The translations under genes and the position numbers were made by a program. A stretch of 64,000 nucleotides of DNA from Streptomyces aureoverticillatus (GTDB lineage: Bacteria; Actinomycetota; Actinomycetes; Streptomycetales; Streptomycetaceae), in assembly GCF_014649395.1 (NCBI RefSeq), contig NZ_BMSY01000005.1, forward strand, positions 558,001 through 622,000. The letters are read 5' to 3'. The notes beneath the pieces were generated by a model. It was given only the letters and a program-made list of their open reading frames with translations. It ran no database searches and had not been told where the DNA came from. Below, one piece after another: positions 1-8,027 of this stretch; position 1 is the first letter of the stretch; each line of letters opens with the position of its first letter.

Positions 1-1747
1 CCTTGGCGGCGACGGCCCCGGCCCGAGCCCCGGGCGTGACGAACTGGGCGAGCACCCGCCCCCCGCCGCCCCGCCACGTCTCGGCCCGCGTGCACACCCA
101 CTCGGCGCTCCCGGCCCCGTCGGGGAGGGGCTGACGGGCGTACGCCCAGGCGTTCACGGCCCGCACCCCGTGCGACCGGGCCGCGGCGAGCGAACAGGCG
201 GTTTGCGACCAGTCCTTGGCCGCGGCCTCGCGGGGCGCGTCCGGCCGGCCGGCGGTGAGGTGGGCGGGTGTGAGCTCGCCGAGGTCGGTGGTGAGGCGCG
301 CGGTGCCGGAGTGGTCGCGCAGCTGGAGGGCGTTCCAGGAGCGGCACTCGCGGGCGAGGGCGGGGCTGGAGAAGGGGTCGGTGACCCCGTCGGCGGTGCG
401 CCGCAGCGCCATCGCCTCGCCGCCGGGCTTCAACAGGTCCCGCACGGCGGCGGTCCGCACCCAAGGGGCCGTCAGATAGCGCACGTTGCCGTCGGCGCGG
501 CCGACCACGACGGCCCCGGCGTCGGCGGCGTCCGCCCCGTCGACGCGCGCGAAGTCCAGCGCGGCGCCGCCGGTGCCTTCCCGCGGCTCGGCGTACCGCA
601 CGACGCGCATGCCGTCGTACAGCAGCACCACACGCGCCCCGTCGACGGGCCCCGCGAACAGCAGCTGCGCGGGTCCGGGCGGCGCTCCCGAGGCGGTGCC
701 GGGCGTGGCGGAGACCCGCACGGACTCGCCGGGCCGCGCCCACACGGCGAGCGCGCGCCGCAACAGCGCCTGGTCGTCGACGAGTTCGCCGCGGGCGGGC
801 CACACGGAGAAGTCGGTGCGCGCGGACTGCTTCCAGGCGGTGGGCGCGGCCTTGGTCAGCCGGCCGGGGTCGAGGGCGGCCTCGGCGGCGGGGTTCTTCG
901 CGTACGGGGGCGCGGCGGCGCCGTCCGGGCCCCAGCCGTCGCCGGGCATGCCGAGCAGCGCCCCGCACACGAGCGCGGCGACGGCGGCGACGCCCGCGGC
1001 CTTCAGATGCTGACGGCGCCGCATCAGGTCGGTGGGCCGGGCCTGAAGGGAGCAGGGGTCGAACTCGGGCGATTCGAGGAGTGCGGCCGCGCTCCTGCCG
1101 TCGGCCGCCACGGGGGCGCCGGCGGCGGCGAGCGCGGCGTCGATGCCGTCGGCCTCCGTGTTCTCGGTACCTTTGGCGCCTTTCGCGCCTTTCGCGCCTT
1201 CGGTGTCGACGCCGATCGCGTCAAGGACGCGCCGCACCTCGTCGTCCGTGAGCCGTTCGAGACCGCGCAGCACGTACGCGGCGCGGGCGGGCCCGGACAG
1301 CGCGGCGAGCCGCTGGTCCAGGGCGAGTTCGTCGGCCCCGCCGGAGCGGGGGAACAGCCGCAGGCCCCACACCTGCGGCAGCAGCGGCGGCAGTTGGGCG
1401 CGCCTGGGCCAGGCCGCCCGGCGCAGCGGCAGGCCGGCGTCGAGGGCGGCGCGCAGGACCTGGCTGCGTACGTAGGCGTAGCCGGGGTCGGTGCCGCGGC
1501 CCGCGGGCCTGCGCTGGTCGGGGAGGACCGGGGCGGTGGCGCGGCCGCGCGGCAGGGCCCGCTGGACCAGGGAGTGCGCGGTCAGGACGCGGCGGTTGCG
1601 GCCGAGGCCCGGCGGCAGCACCAGGTAGGCGAGGCGGACCAGGCGCGGGTAGTGCTCGACGAGGGCGGCCTCGGCCTGCTCGACGTCGACGACGGTGGCG
1701 GCGGAGCCGTGCGGCGCTGCGGCTTTCGTGGACTGCGATGACGACAC
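1..1747 (-). CDS. Sigma-like, single-pass membrane protein of unknown function (C-terminus cut by window edge)
   Basis: Reads leftward from GTG 1747 and stays open for 582 codons to the window edge, so the C-terminus is missing. An in-frame TGA lies about 11 codons upstream with no ATG or GTG between, so GTG 1747 is the likely start, although no good ribosome site precedes it. Residues 27-45 (LVEHYPRLVRLAYLVLPPG) resemble ECF sigma region 2, and 144-175 (ALSGPARAAYVLRGLERLTDDEV) resemble sigma region 4. A GAKGAKGAKG linker follows at 184-193. A hydrophobic helix at about 249-267 probably crosses the membrane and leaves some 310 residues outside. A working sigma factor is doubtful, because the DNA-binding helices are poorly preserved. 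The function is unknown; the sigma likeness is inference. Confidence 0.8.
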   Translation of the reverse strand, partial: MSSSQSTKAAAPHGSAATVVDVEQAEAALVEHYPRLVRLAYLVLPPGLGRNRRVLTAHSLVQRALPRGRATAPVLPDQRRPAGRGTDPGYAYVRSQVLRAALDAGLPLRRAAWPRRAQLPPLLPQVWGLRLFPRSGGADELALDQRLAALSGPARAAYVLRGLERLTDDEVRRVLDAIGVDTEGAKGAKGAKGTENTEADGIDAALAAAGAPVAADGRSAAALLESPEFDPCSLQARPTDLMRRRQHLKAAGVAAVAALVCGALLGMPGDGWGPDGAAAPPYAKNPAAEAALDPGRLTKAAPTAWKQSARTDFSVWPARGELVDDQALLRRALAVWARPGESVRVSATPGTASGAPPGPAQLLFAGPVDGARVVLLYDGMRVVRYAEPREGTGGAALDFARVDGADAADAGAVVVGRADGNVRYLTAPWVRTAAVRDLLKPGGEAMALRRTADGVTDPFSSPALARECRSWNALQLRDHSGTARLTTDLGELTPAHLTAGRPDAPREAAAKDWSQTACSLAAARSHGVRAVNAWAYARQPLPDGAGSAEWVCTRAETWRGGGGRVLAQFVTPGARAGAVAAK

Positions 1748-1820
1748 GTTCAGCAGAACGAGCGAATCGTCCGGCGGTCACTTCACGCTGGTGAGCGCAC
1801 CGGCTCCGCCGGGGTCACAT

Positions 1821-1860
1821 GGGCTGTGCCGAGATCACGCGGGCTGTGCCGAGATCACGC
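1821..1860. repeat. Perfect 20-bp tandem duplication
   Basis: GGGCTGTGCCGAGATCACGC occurs twice head to tail. It sits in the short gap between the start of the leftward gene at 1747 and the end of the next leftward gene at 1855, and the second copy supplies the stop codon TGA (1857-1855) of the latter. The rest of the gap shows no obvious promoter. Confidence 0.9.
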
Positions 1861-2388
1861 GGGCCGGCCCGGCTCGGCGGGCTCGGCGAGTTCGCGGCCG
1901 TAGTTCGCCATCGAGCGCTGGTAGCGCGGGAGATGGCGGGCGAGCGCGCCGACCGCGAGGCCGACGCCCTCGCGGGCGCGGCCCGCGTCGGCGAGGCAGA
2001 GGGCGAGCGTGGCGCGCACGGCGTCGTCCAACTCGTCGTGCTCCGCGTCCAGTTCCGGGGTGAGCAGGGCGATGCCCTCCTCCGCGCGGCCGAGGTTCCG
2101 CAGGGAGCTGGACAGTTGGATGACGGTGCGGCGCCTGCGGTAGCCGGTGAGGCCGCGGGCGAGGGCCTCCTGGTAGAGGGGGACCGCCTTGTCCGAGTGG
2201 CCGGTCGAGTCGTATGCGCAGGCGCGCTCGAACGGTGCGACGGGGCTGTCCGCCGGGAGTTCGGCGGCCAGCTTCCCGATGAGTTCCCGGAACTCCTCGG
2301 CCCTGTCCTCGCCGTAGGCGTCTATGTCCCCCCAAGCGGCGGCCACGCGCCGCTCCCAGTCCTCGGTTGTCCGATTCTCTTCGCTCAT
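1855..2388 (-). CDS. Tetratricopeptide-repeat protein
   Basis: This is a 177-residue soluble, helical, acidic protein. The ATG at 2388 (MSEENRTTEDWERRVAAAWG) is chosen because upstream codons read into repeat DNA. TPR-like helix pairs are visible at about 55-70 (APFERACAYDSTGHSDKAVP), 75-105 (YQEALARGLTGYRRRRTVIQ) and 105-150 (LRNLGRAEEGIALL, VRATLALCLADAGRAREGV). The pattern matches the short Streptomyces TPR proteins, which usually serve as protein-interaction scaffolds. There is no catalytic motif, signal peptide or membrane segment. Its partner is unknown. It transcribes away from the diiron/reductase set to its right. Confidence 0.82.
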   Translation of the reverse strand: MSEENRTTEDWERRVAAAWGDIDAYGEDRAEEFRELIGKLAAELPADSPVAPFERACAYDSTGHSDKAVPLYQEALARGLTGYRRRRTVIQLSSSLRNLGRAEEGIALLTPELDAEHDELDDAVRATLALCLADAGRAREGVGLAVGALARHLPRYQRSMANYGRELAEPAEPGRPA

Positions 2389-2425
2389 GCGGACACTTTG
2401 GCATGGAGGGCTTCGCGGGGGCGCC

Positions 2426-2600
2426 CCAGTCCCGCCCCTTCCCGGGACTGGGGGCTCTACCCCCAGACCCCGTATCGGCCTGAACGGCCTAGTCCGCAAA
2501 CGCCGGACGGGCTGGAACTCACCGGCGCATTTCCAGCCCGTCCGGCGCTTGAGGACGAGCCGCGGAGTGGCGATGGCGGGGGTCCAGGGGGCGGGGGATC
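2426..2600. repeat. Interspersed repeat, family C copy 1 (long hairpin)
   Basis: A short GGGGGCTCTACCCCC arm is followed by inner arms reading GCAAACGCCGGACGGGCTGG and, inverted, CCAGCCCGTCCGGCGCTTGA. An outer GGGGGTCCAGGGGG tail completes the element. The same modules recur near 21.1, 34.7 and 47.5 kb. Here it lies between two divergent genes (2388 leftward, 2656 rightward), so it is not simply a terminator. Confidence 0.75.
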
Positions 2601-2655
2601 AAAAAGCCTCCGCACACACCTGTACCCGCCCACTACCCGCCAGTACATTGACGCC

Positions 2656-3576
2656 ATGTCTAATACGAAGGCCCGGCTCCCGCAGCCCGTTGCGGCCGAG
2701 CGCATACCGCTCAAGGCCCGCAACGTCTCCTTCTCCTGGGAGAGCACCCCGCTCCACTGGCTCCCGGGGGACCCCTTCACCACGCACACCATCAACGTCC
2801 TGCACCTCCTCCTCCCGGCCGGCGAACGCTGGTTCGTGCACGTCTACAAGCAGGTCCTCCCGCACATCCGCGACGAACGGCTGCGCGAGGACGTCGTCGG
2901 GTTCATCGGCCAGGAGGCCATGCATTCGCAGGCCCACGACGAAGTCCTCCCGCATCTGCGGGAGCAGGGCCTGGACCCCACTCCGTACACCGCACAGGTC
3001 GACTGGCTCTTCGAGAAGCTGCTCGGCGACCGGACGCTGCCGCCGGGCAGGCCCCGCCACTGGTGGCTGATGGAGCGCGTCGCGATGATCGCGGCGATCG
3101 AGCACTACACCGCCTTCCTGGGCGACTGGGTGCTGAACGCCGAGGAGCTGGACCGGCGGGGCGCCGATCCGACGATGCTCGACCTGCTGCGCTGGCACGG
3201 CGCCGAGGAGGTCGAGCACCGCGCGGTCGCCTTCGACCTGTTCATGCACGTGGACGGCAGTTACCGGCGGCGCGTGCGCACCTGGGCCACCGCCTTCACC
3301 GCGCTGGTGTTCCTGTGGCAGCGCGGCGCCCGGTTCTTCATGGAGAATGATCCGACTCTCGCGAACGGCAAGGCGTCCTTCCGGGACTTTCATCGCAGTG
3401 GTCGCGCGGGCACGCTCCCCACCACCGGCGACATGATCCGCTCCATCCCGCGCTACCTCAGCCGCGCCTACCACCCCTCCCAGGAGGGCAGCACGGAGCA
3501 GGCCGTCGCCTACCTCGCCTCGTCCCCCGCGGCCACCGCCGCCGAGGCCCGTACACACACGAATGGGGCCGCCTGA
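2656..3576 (+). CDS. PF10118-type metal-dependent protein with ferritin-like diiron motifs
   Basis: This 306-residue protein belongs to the family usually labelled predicted metal-dependent hydrolase. The sequence shows a full six-ligand pattern of a ferritin-like four-helix diiron protein: E57 (GERWF), E87xxH90 (QEAMH), E149 (AIEHYTAF) and E185xxH188 (EEVEH). The ATG at 2656 starts MSNTKARLPQPV. There is no signal peptide. The stop at 3576 is one base before the ATG of an FAD/2Fe-2S reductase, so the two are almost certainly co-transcribed and the reductase is the likely electron donor. That makes a diiron oxygenase, desaturase or N-oxygenase more likely than a hydrolase, but this is inference and the substrate is unknown. 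Confidence 0.88.
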   Translation: MSNTKARLPQPVAAERIPLKARNVSFSWESTPLHWLPGDPFTTHTINVLHLLLPAGERWFVHVYKQVLPHIRDERLREDVVGFIGQEAMHSQAHDEVLPHLREQGLDPTPYTAQVDWLFEKLLGDRTLPPGRPRHWWLMERVAMIAAIEHYTAFLGDWVLNAEELDRRGADPTMLDLLRWHGAEEVEHRAVAFDLFMHVDGSYRRRVRTWATAFTALVFLWQRGARFFMENDPTLANGKASFRDFHRSGRAGTLPTTGDMIRSIPRYLSRAYHPSQEGSTEQAVAYLASSPAATAAEARTHTNGAA

Positions 3577-3577
3577 C

Positions 3578-4699
3578 ATGCCACTGCCCCACCTGAGGAC
3601 CGCCCGCACCGCGCTCCTCGTCACCGGTGCCGCCCTCCTCACCCGCCGCGCCCTGCGCCGCCGCATCGGCGCCTCCCCGCTGTGGCCGCTGCCCGCCCTG
3701 GAGGAGCCCGTCTCCGGGCAGCCGCGCTCGCGTGCGCTCACGCTGCGCGTCGCCCGGCACGAGCGCGTCGCCGACGGCGTCGTCCAACTCCGCCTGGAAG
3801 GCCGCCCCTTGGCGGCGCTGCCCGCCTGGGCGCCCGGCGCGCATCTGGACCTCGTCCTGCCGTCGGGGCTCGTACGGCAGTACTCGCTGTGCGGGGACCC
3901 GGAGGACACGTCCTCGTACACCGTCGCCACCCGGCTCATCGGCCCGGACGAGGGCGGTCGCGGCGGGTCCCGCGAGGTGCACGAAGAGCTGCGCGAGGGC
4001 GCGGAGGTGGAGGTGCGCGGGCCACGCAACCGCTTCCCGCTGGTCGACGACGCGGCGTCGTACGTCTTTGTGGCGGGCGGGATCGGGATCACGCCGATTC
4101 TGGCCATGGTGCGGGCCGTGGACGCGGCGGGCGCCGACTGGCGGCTGCTGTACTGCGGGCGGTCCCGTGCCTCCATGCCCTTCCTGGAGGAGTTGGAGAA
4201 GCTGGGCGGGGGTGAAGGGGGGCGGGTGTCCGTCGTTGCCGAGGATGTGAGCGGGCGGCCCGACGTCGGCGCCTTCCTCACCGGAGCCGGAACCGGAGCC
4301 GGGGCCGGGACCGAGGCCGGAACCGCGGTGTACGTGTGCGGGCCCGAGGGGCTCATGGACGCCGTCGCCGGGGCCCTGCCCGAGGGCTGCTCACCGCATC
4401 TGGAGCGGTTCGCGCCCGCCGCCTCCGCGGGCGGCGAGTCCGTCTTCGAGGTCGAACTGCGGCGCAGCGGTCGCACGGTGACCGTCGGCGCGGACACCAC
4501 GGTGCTCGCCGCCGTCCGCGCCGAGCTGCCCCATGTCCCGTACTCCTGCGAGCAGGGTTTCTGCGGGACCTGCCAACACCGCGTCCTGGAGGGCGAGATC
4601 GACCACCGCGACGAGCTGCTGACCGACGGCGAGCGCGATGACTCGATGCTGATCTGTGTGTCGCGGGCGCGGGGTACGCGGCTCGTCCTCGACCTGTAG
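3578..4699 (+). CDS. FAD- and 2Fe-2S-containing ferredoxin-type reductase (PDR/VanB-like)
   Basis: This is a 373-residue NAD(P)H-dependent oxidoreductase. The order is a hydrophobic N-terminus (TALLVTGAALLTRRALRRR, possibly membrane-associated), a FAD domain with RQYSLCG near 108, an NAD domain starting at VAGGIGITP near 170 with VCGPEGLMDA, and a C-terminal plant-type ferredoxin with CEQGFCGTC and a fourth cysteine in LICVSRARG. Such proteins pass electrons from NAD(P)H through FAD and the cluster to an oxygenase. The start ATG 3578 lies one base after the stop of the diiron protein. A Gly/Ala/Thr stretch (GAGTGAGAGTEAGT) interrupts the NAD domain before the cluster domain. Confidence 0.92.
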   Translation: MPLPHLRTARTALLVTGAALLTRRALRRRIGASPLWPLPALEEPVSGQPRSRALTLRVARHERVADGVVQLRLEGRPLAALPAWAPGAHLDLVLPSGLVRQYSLCGDPEDTSSYTVATRLIGPDEGGRGGSREVHEELREGAEVEVRGPRNRFPLVDDAASYVFVAGGIGITPILAMVRAVDAAGADWRLLYCGRSRASMPFLEELEKLGGGEGGRVSVVAEDVSGRPDVGAFLTGAGTGAGAGTEAGTAVYVCGPEGLMDAVAGALPEGCSPHLERFAPAASAGGESVFEVELRRSGRTVTVGADTTVLAAVRAELPHVPYSCEQGFCGTCQHRVLEGEIDHRDELLTDGERDDSMLICVSRARGTRLVLDL

Positions 4700-4815
4700 C
4701 GGCGCCGGTGACGACACCCGTGGGGGCACCCGTGGTGGCGTCGGCGCGGGCGGCCCGCGAACAGGCGGAGCGGGGGCCTCCGTTCACGGCCGGATCGCAT
4801 CGGTAGAGTGTTCGC

Positions 4816-5520
4816 ATGACTACCGGGATGCGCCGCAGAATGGGCGTCGAGGAGCGGCGGCAGCAGCTCATCGGGGTCGCGCTCGAGCTGTTCAGCCATC
4901 GCTCCCCCGACGACGTCTCGATCGACGAGATAGCGTCGGCCGCGGGCATCTCGCGCCCGCTCGTGTACCACTACTTCCCCGGCAAACTCAGTCTGTACGA
5001 GGCGGCGCTCAAGCGGGCCGCCGACGAGCTGGCCGAGCGCTTCGTGGAGCCGCACGAAGGGCCGCTGGGCGCCCGGCTGCTGCGGGTGACCGGGCGTTTC
5101 CTCGGGTTCGTCGACGAGCACGGGCCCGGCTTCTCCGCGCTGATGCGCGGCGGTCCGGCGGTCGGCTCCTCGACGACGAACGCGCTCATCGACTCGGTGC
5201 GGCAGGCCGCGTACGACCAGATCCTCGCGCACCTGGGCGTCACCGCGCCGCCCGCCCGGCTCGAACTGGTCGTGCGCTCCTGGATCTCGCTCGCCGAGTC
5301 CACGGCGCTCATCTGGCTGGACGGCCGCCGCATCCCGCGCGCCGAGCTGGAGCGCCAACTCGTCCACGACTTCGCCGTGTTGGCGGCCGTGAGCGCCGCG
5401 TACGACGACGAGATGGCGCTCCTGCTCGGCCGCATCCTCGCGGACGAGCCGTCCGACGGGCCGTTCGCGGACCTGCTGGCCCGGCTGTCCGCGCTGGCAC
5501 CGGCGGCGGCGCTGCCGTAG
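4816..5520 (+). CDS. TetR-family transcriptional regulator
   Basis: This 234-residue repressor-type protein has an N-terminal TetR helix-turn-helix at about residues 12-58 (RRQQLIGVALELF through ISRPLVYHYFPGKLSLYEAA), followed by an all-helical ligand domain. ATG 4816 is chosen because the helix-turn-helix starts soon after. It follows the diiron/reductase pair by 116 bp on the same strand. By position it is the likely regulator of that set, but no convincing palindromic operator was seen upstream of 2656, so the link is inferred. Confidence 0.9.
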   Translation: MTTGMRRRMGVEERRQQLIGVALELFSHRSPDDVSIDEIASAAGISRPLVYHYFPGKLSLYEAALKRAADELAERFVEPHEGPLGARLLRVTGRFLGFVDEHGPGFSALMRGGPAVGSSTTNALIDSVRQAAYDQILAHLGVTAPPARLELVVRSWISLAESTALIWLDGRRIPRAELERQLVHDFAVLAAVSAAYDDEMALLLGRILADEPSDGPFADLLARLSALAPAAALP

Positions 5521-5555
5521 GACGTCCCGTACCGGTACGCCCCGCACGTCGGGCG

Positions 5556-5921
5556 TCAGGCTTCCTGGGCGAACTTCCGGTAGGAGGCGTCGAGTTCACG
5601 GATCTCGGCGGAGGCGTGCAGGGTGCGGCCCGCGACCGGCTTCACGTGTTCCCGTACGAGTTCCAGGGCGGCGTCCGAGACCCGCGCCTTGACCTCGGCG
5701 GAGCGGCCGGGCAGCAGCCCGATCAGGACGTGCACGACGTCGTGGTCCGCCGTGGCCGCGCCCACCACGGTGTGGTCGGTGGGCACGAAGCGGGACTTGC
5801 AGGTGTCAAGGGGGACGTTCTCGACGGTCTCGTGGAGCAGCGTGTGCAGCGCCAGCGCGAAGCCGCGCCGGTCGAAGGAGTCGGCGAGCGGCTCGGAGTA
5901 GTCGACGGTGATCTGCGGCAT
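5556..5921 (-). CDS. 5-carboxymethyl-2-hydroxymuconate delta-isomerase-like tautomerase
   Basis: This 121-residue protein is of the CHMI branch of the tautomerase fold. The start is set at ATG 5921, because that gives MPQITVDYSE, placing proline directly after the initiator; Pro1 is the catalytic base of this superfamily. A strong GGAGGGG ribosome site precedes it. Similar Streptomyces genes occur without a homoprotocatechuate pathway, and none is seen here, so the true substrate is uncertain. The next leftward gene ends 54 bp upstream (5976), so the two may be co-transcribed with the phosphatase gene. Confidence 0.88.
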   Translation of the reverse strand: MPQITVDYSEPLADSFDRRGFALALHTLLHETVENVPLDTCKSRFVPTDHTVVGAATADHDVVHVLIGLLPGRSAEVKARVSDAALELVREHVKPVAGRTLHASAEIRELDASYRKFAQEA

Positions 5922-5975
5922 GGGGCGTCCCCTCCTGCGTACGGATATGCGTGCCGAGGGTGACACTAGGCGACC

Positions 5976-7733
5976 CTAGGCGTCCTCGGCGGAGGGGGTC
6001 AGGCCGAGCGCCAACAGCGCGATGTCGTCGTCCCGTTCGCGGCCGAAGCACTCCAGGAGCGTGTCGCACAGGGGCGTGACGCCGTGCGGGGCCGCCGCCG
6101 CGGCGACGCGCAGCTGCTCCATCGACACGGCGAGGTCCGTGCCGCGCGTCTCGATCAGTCCGTCGGTGACCATCAGCAGCCGGTCCGCGGCGGCGAGGCG
6201 GGTCTCCGCGGGCGGCGGGCGGTCCAGGCCGAGGCCGAGCAGCGGGCCGTTCGCGTCGACGTACTCGGCCGTGCCCGCGGCGCCCACGACGAGCGGCGGG
6301 ATGTGGCCCGCGTTGGCGACGCGGACGACGCCCGAGGGCGGGTCGACGAGGGCCAGGCACATCGTGGCCGTGACGTCGGGGTGGTAGTGCTGGAGCATCC
6401 GGTCGAGGCGGGCGGCCAGGCGGCCGGGGTCGGGGTCCTCGATGCAGTACGCGCGCAGGGCGTGGCGCAGCTCCACCATCACCGTGGCCGCTTCCAGCGA
6501 GTGGCCCACGACGTCGCCGATCCCGGTGAGCACCCCCGCGGACGTGGGCAGCGCCGCGTAGAAGTCGCCGCCGATCTCGGCCTGCCGGGACGCGGGTTCG
6601 TAGCGGACGACGATCTCCGTGCCCGGCAGGTACGGCAGGGCGCTCGGCAGGAAGCTGTGCTGGAGCGTGAGGGCGATGTGCCGCTCCTTCTCGTACATCA
6701 GCAGCCGCTCCGCGACCCGGGCGGTGGCGTGCGCCAGGCGGCCGAGGTCGGCGGCGGAGTCCTCCGCGTACGCGGCGGTGGCCAGGCACACCGGCGCGAG
6801 ATCGTCCCGGGTGCGGGCCAGCGCGAGCAGCGCCCCCTCCCTCGGGCCGGGCAGCACGGCCCCGCCGTCCGCCGGGCCGTTCGCGCGCGCACCGGCCGCG
6901 GTCTCCGGCCCCGGGCTCCCGTTCACGTCCGGCACCTGTCGCGTCGTCCCCACGAACCCCGTGGGCCACAGCGGCGCCGGCACCGTCGTGGTGTGCACGC
7001 CGGTCCTGCCGGACATCAGGCGCCACATCAGGTGGGCCACGCTCTCCAGCGCGTCCGGCGCCGGCAGCGTCGCGGGCAGCCTCCGGTGGGAGCGGCCGCA
7101 GTGGATCTCGCCCTCCTCGCCAAGGACGAAGGCGGCGGCGGGGGCGCCGCTGAGGGCCGCCGCGTCGGCGGCCGCGGCGTCGACCAGTTCGCGGACGCAG
7201 CCCGCGGACTGCACGTCGAGGACGGCCTCCGCGAGCCGGCTGAGGCGGCCTGCCCGGGTCTGCACGGCGCTGCGGTGCCGGGCGCCGCGCGCGGCGGCGC
7301 GGACCACGGCCTCGATCTCCTCCGGCTCGGCGGGCACGGTCAGATACGCCTCGCCGCCCGCGTCCAGGCCACGGCAGCGGTCCACGGAGCCGTGCGCGGC
7401 GGCGGAGAAGTGGACGACGGGCAGCGCGGCGGTCGGCGGGGACTGCTTCAGGCGGCGGCACAGGTCGTAGCCGCTCATGTCGGGAAGGCCGACGTCGACG
7501 AGGGCCACGTCGGGCAGTTCGCCCGCGCGCAGCCGCACGTCCAGCTCGATCAGCGCCTCGCCCGCGCTCGCGGCCAGCACGACGCGGTGACCGGCGCGGC
7601 GCAGCACCGCACCCAGCGCGTACCGGCTCGCGGGCACGTCGTCGACGACCAGGACCGTGGTGGCACCCGGCCCGGTCTCCTCTGCCGCGTCTACCGCGTC
7701 GTCTACCGCGTCCTTCTTGTCCTTGACGCCCAC
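5976..7733 (-). CDS. Response-regulator receiver fused to PP2C/SpoIIE-type phosphatase
   Basis: About 585 residues from GTG 7733, which has GGGGG eight bases upstream; an ATG at 7790 would add 19 residues. The N-terminal receiver domain shows VLVVDDVPASRYALG, the phospho-acceptor region VALVDVGLP and VVHFSAAA. A GAF-like central part follows, then a C-terminal SpoIIE/PP2C domain with PASRQAEIGGDFYAAL, GIGDVVGHSLEAA, ANAGHIPPLVV and a terminal RDDDIALLAL. Such proteins dephosphorylate anti-sigma-factor antagonists under control of a sensor kinase. No histidine kinase, anti-sigma or antagonist gene is adjacent, so its circuit lies elsewhere. Confidence 0.9.
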   Translation of the reverse strand: MGVKDKKDAVDDAVDAAEETGPGATTVLVVDDVPASRYALGAVLRRAGHRVVLAASAGEALIELDVRLRAGELPDVALVDVGLPDMSGYDLCRRLKQSPPTAALPVVHFSAAAHGSVDRCRGLDAGGEAYLTVPAEPEEIEAVVRAAARGARHRSAVQTRAGRLSRLAEAVLDVQSAGCVRELVDAAAADAAALSGAPAAAFVLGEEGEIHCGRSHRRLPATLPAPDALESVAHLMWRLMSGRTGVHTTTVPAPLWPTGFVGTTRQVPDVNGSPGPETAAGARANGPADGGAVLPGPREGALLALARTRDDLAPVCLATAAYAEDSAADLGRLAHATARVAERLLMYEKERHIALTLQHSFLPSALPYLPGTEIVVRYEPASRQAEIGGDFYAALPTSAGVLTGIGDVVGHSLEAATVMVELRHALRAYCIEDPDPGRLAARLDRMLQHYHPDVTATMCLALVDPPSGVVRVANAGHIPPLVVGAAGTAEYVDANGPLLGLGLDRPPPAETRLAAADRLLMVTDGLIETRGTDLAVSMEQLRVAAAAAPHGVTPLCDTLLECFGRERDDDIALLALGLTPSAEDA

Positions 7734-8027
7734 GTGGACTGCCCCCAGCACCTGCGGACGGAACGGGCCCCCTCGGGCTCGCGCGTCCACGCTAGCGCCC
7801 TAACACAGCACCTGGGAGTACACGGCCGGGGTACGACCTGGAACGGTGGAGATCATCCAACCGCCCCCCTGCCCGCGTGGGGTTGCCGCTAGGATCCGCC
7901 CCTCGCCCGGCCCGCCGCTCCGGCCGTTCGTGACCTTCGCCGCGCACGGGACGTTCACTCCAGTGCCCGGCTCCCCCGGCGCGACACTGGGGGACAGCAG
8001 CAAATCCCGCTACCGGCAAGGGACTTC

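Noticed and set aside
2599..5547. A nearly 1000-codon open frame on the minus strand opposite the diiron protein, reductase and TetR genes
   Set aside because: It is a side effect of high GC. The plus-strand genes have recognised domains and good starts, while this frame is low-complexity Arg/Gly/Ala sequence with no domain.
5964..5980. CTAGGCGACCCTAGG, resembling a small operator
   Set aside because: It lies at the end of the phosphatase gene and has neither iron-box sequence nor a promoter position. The palindrome is short and probably chance.
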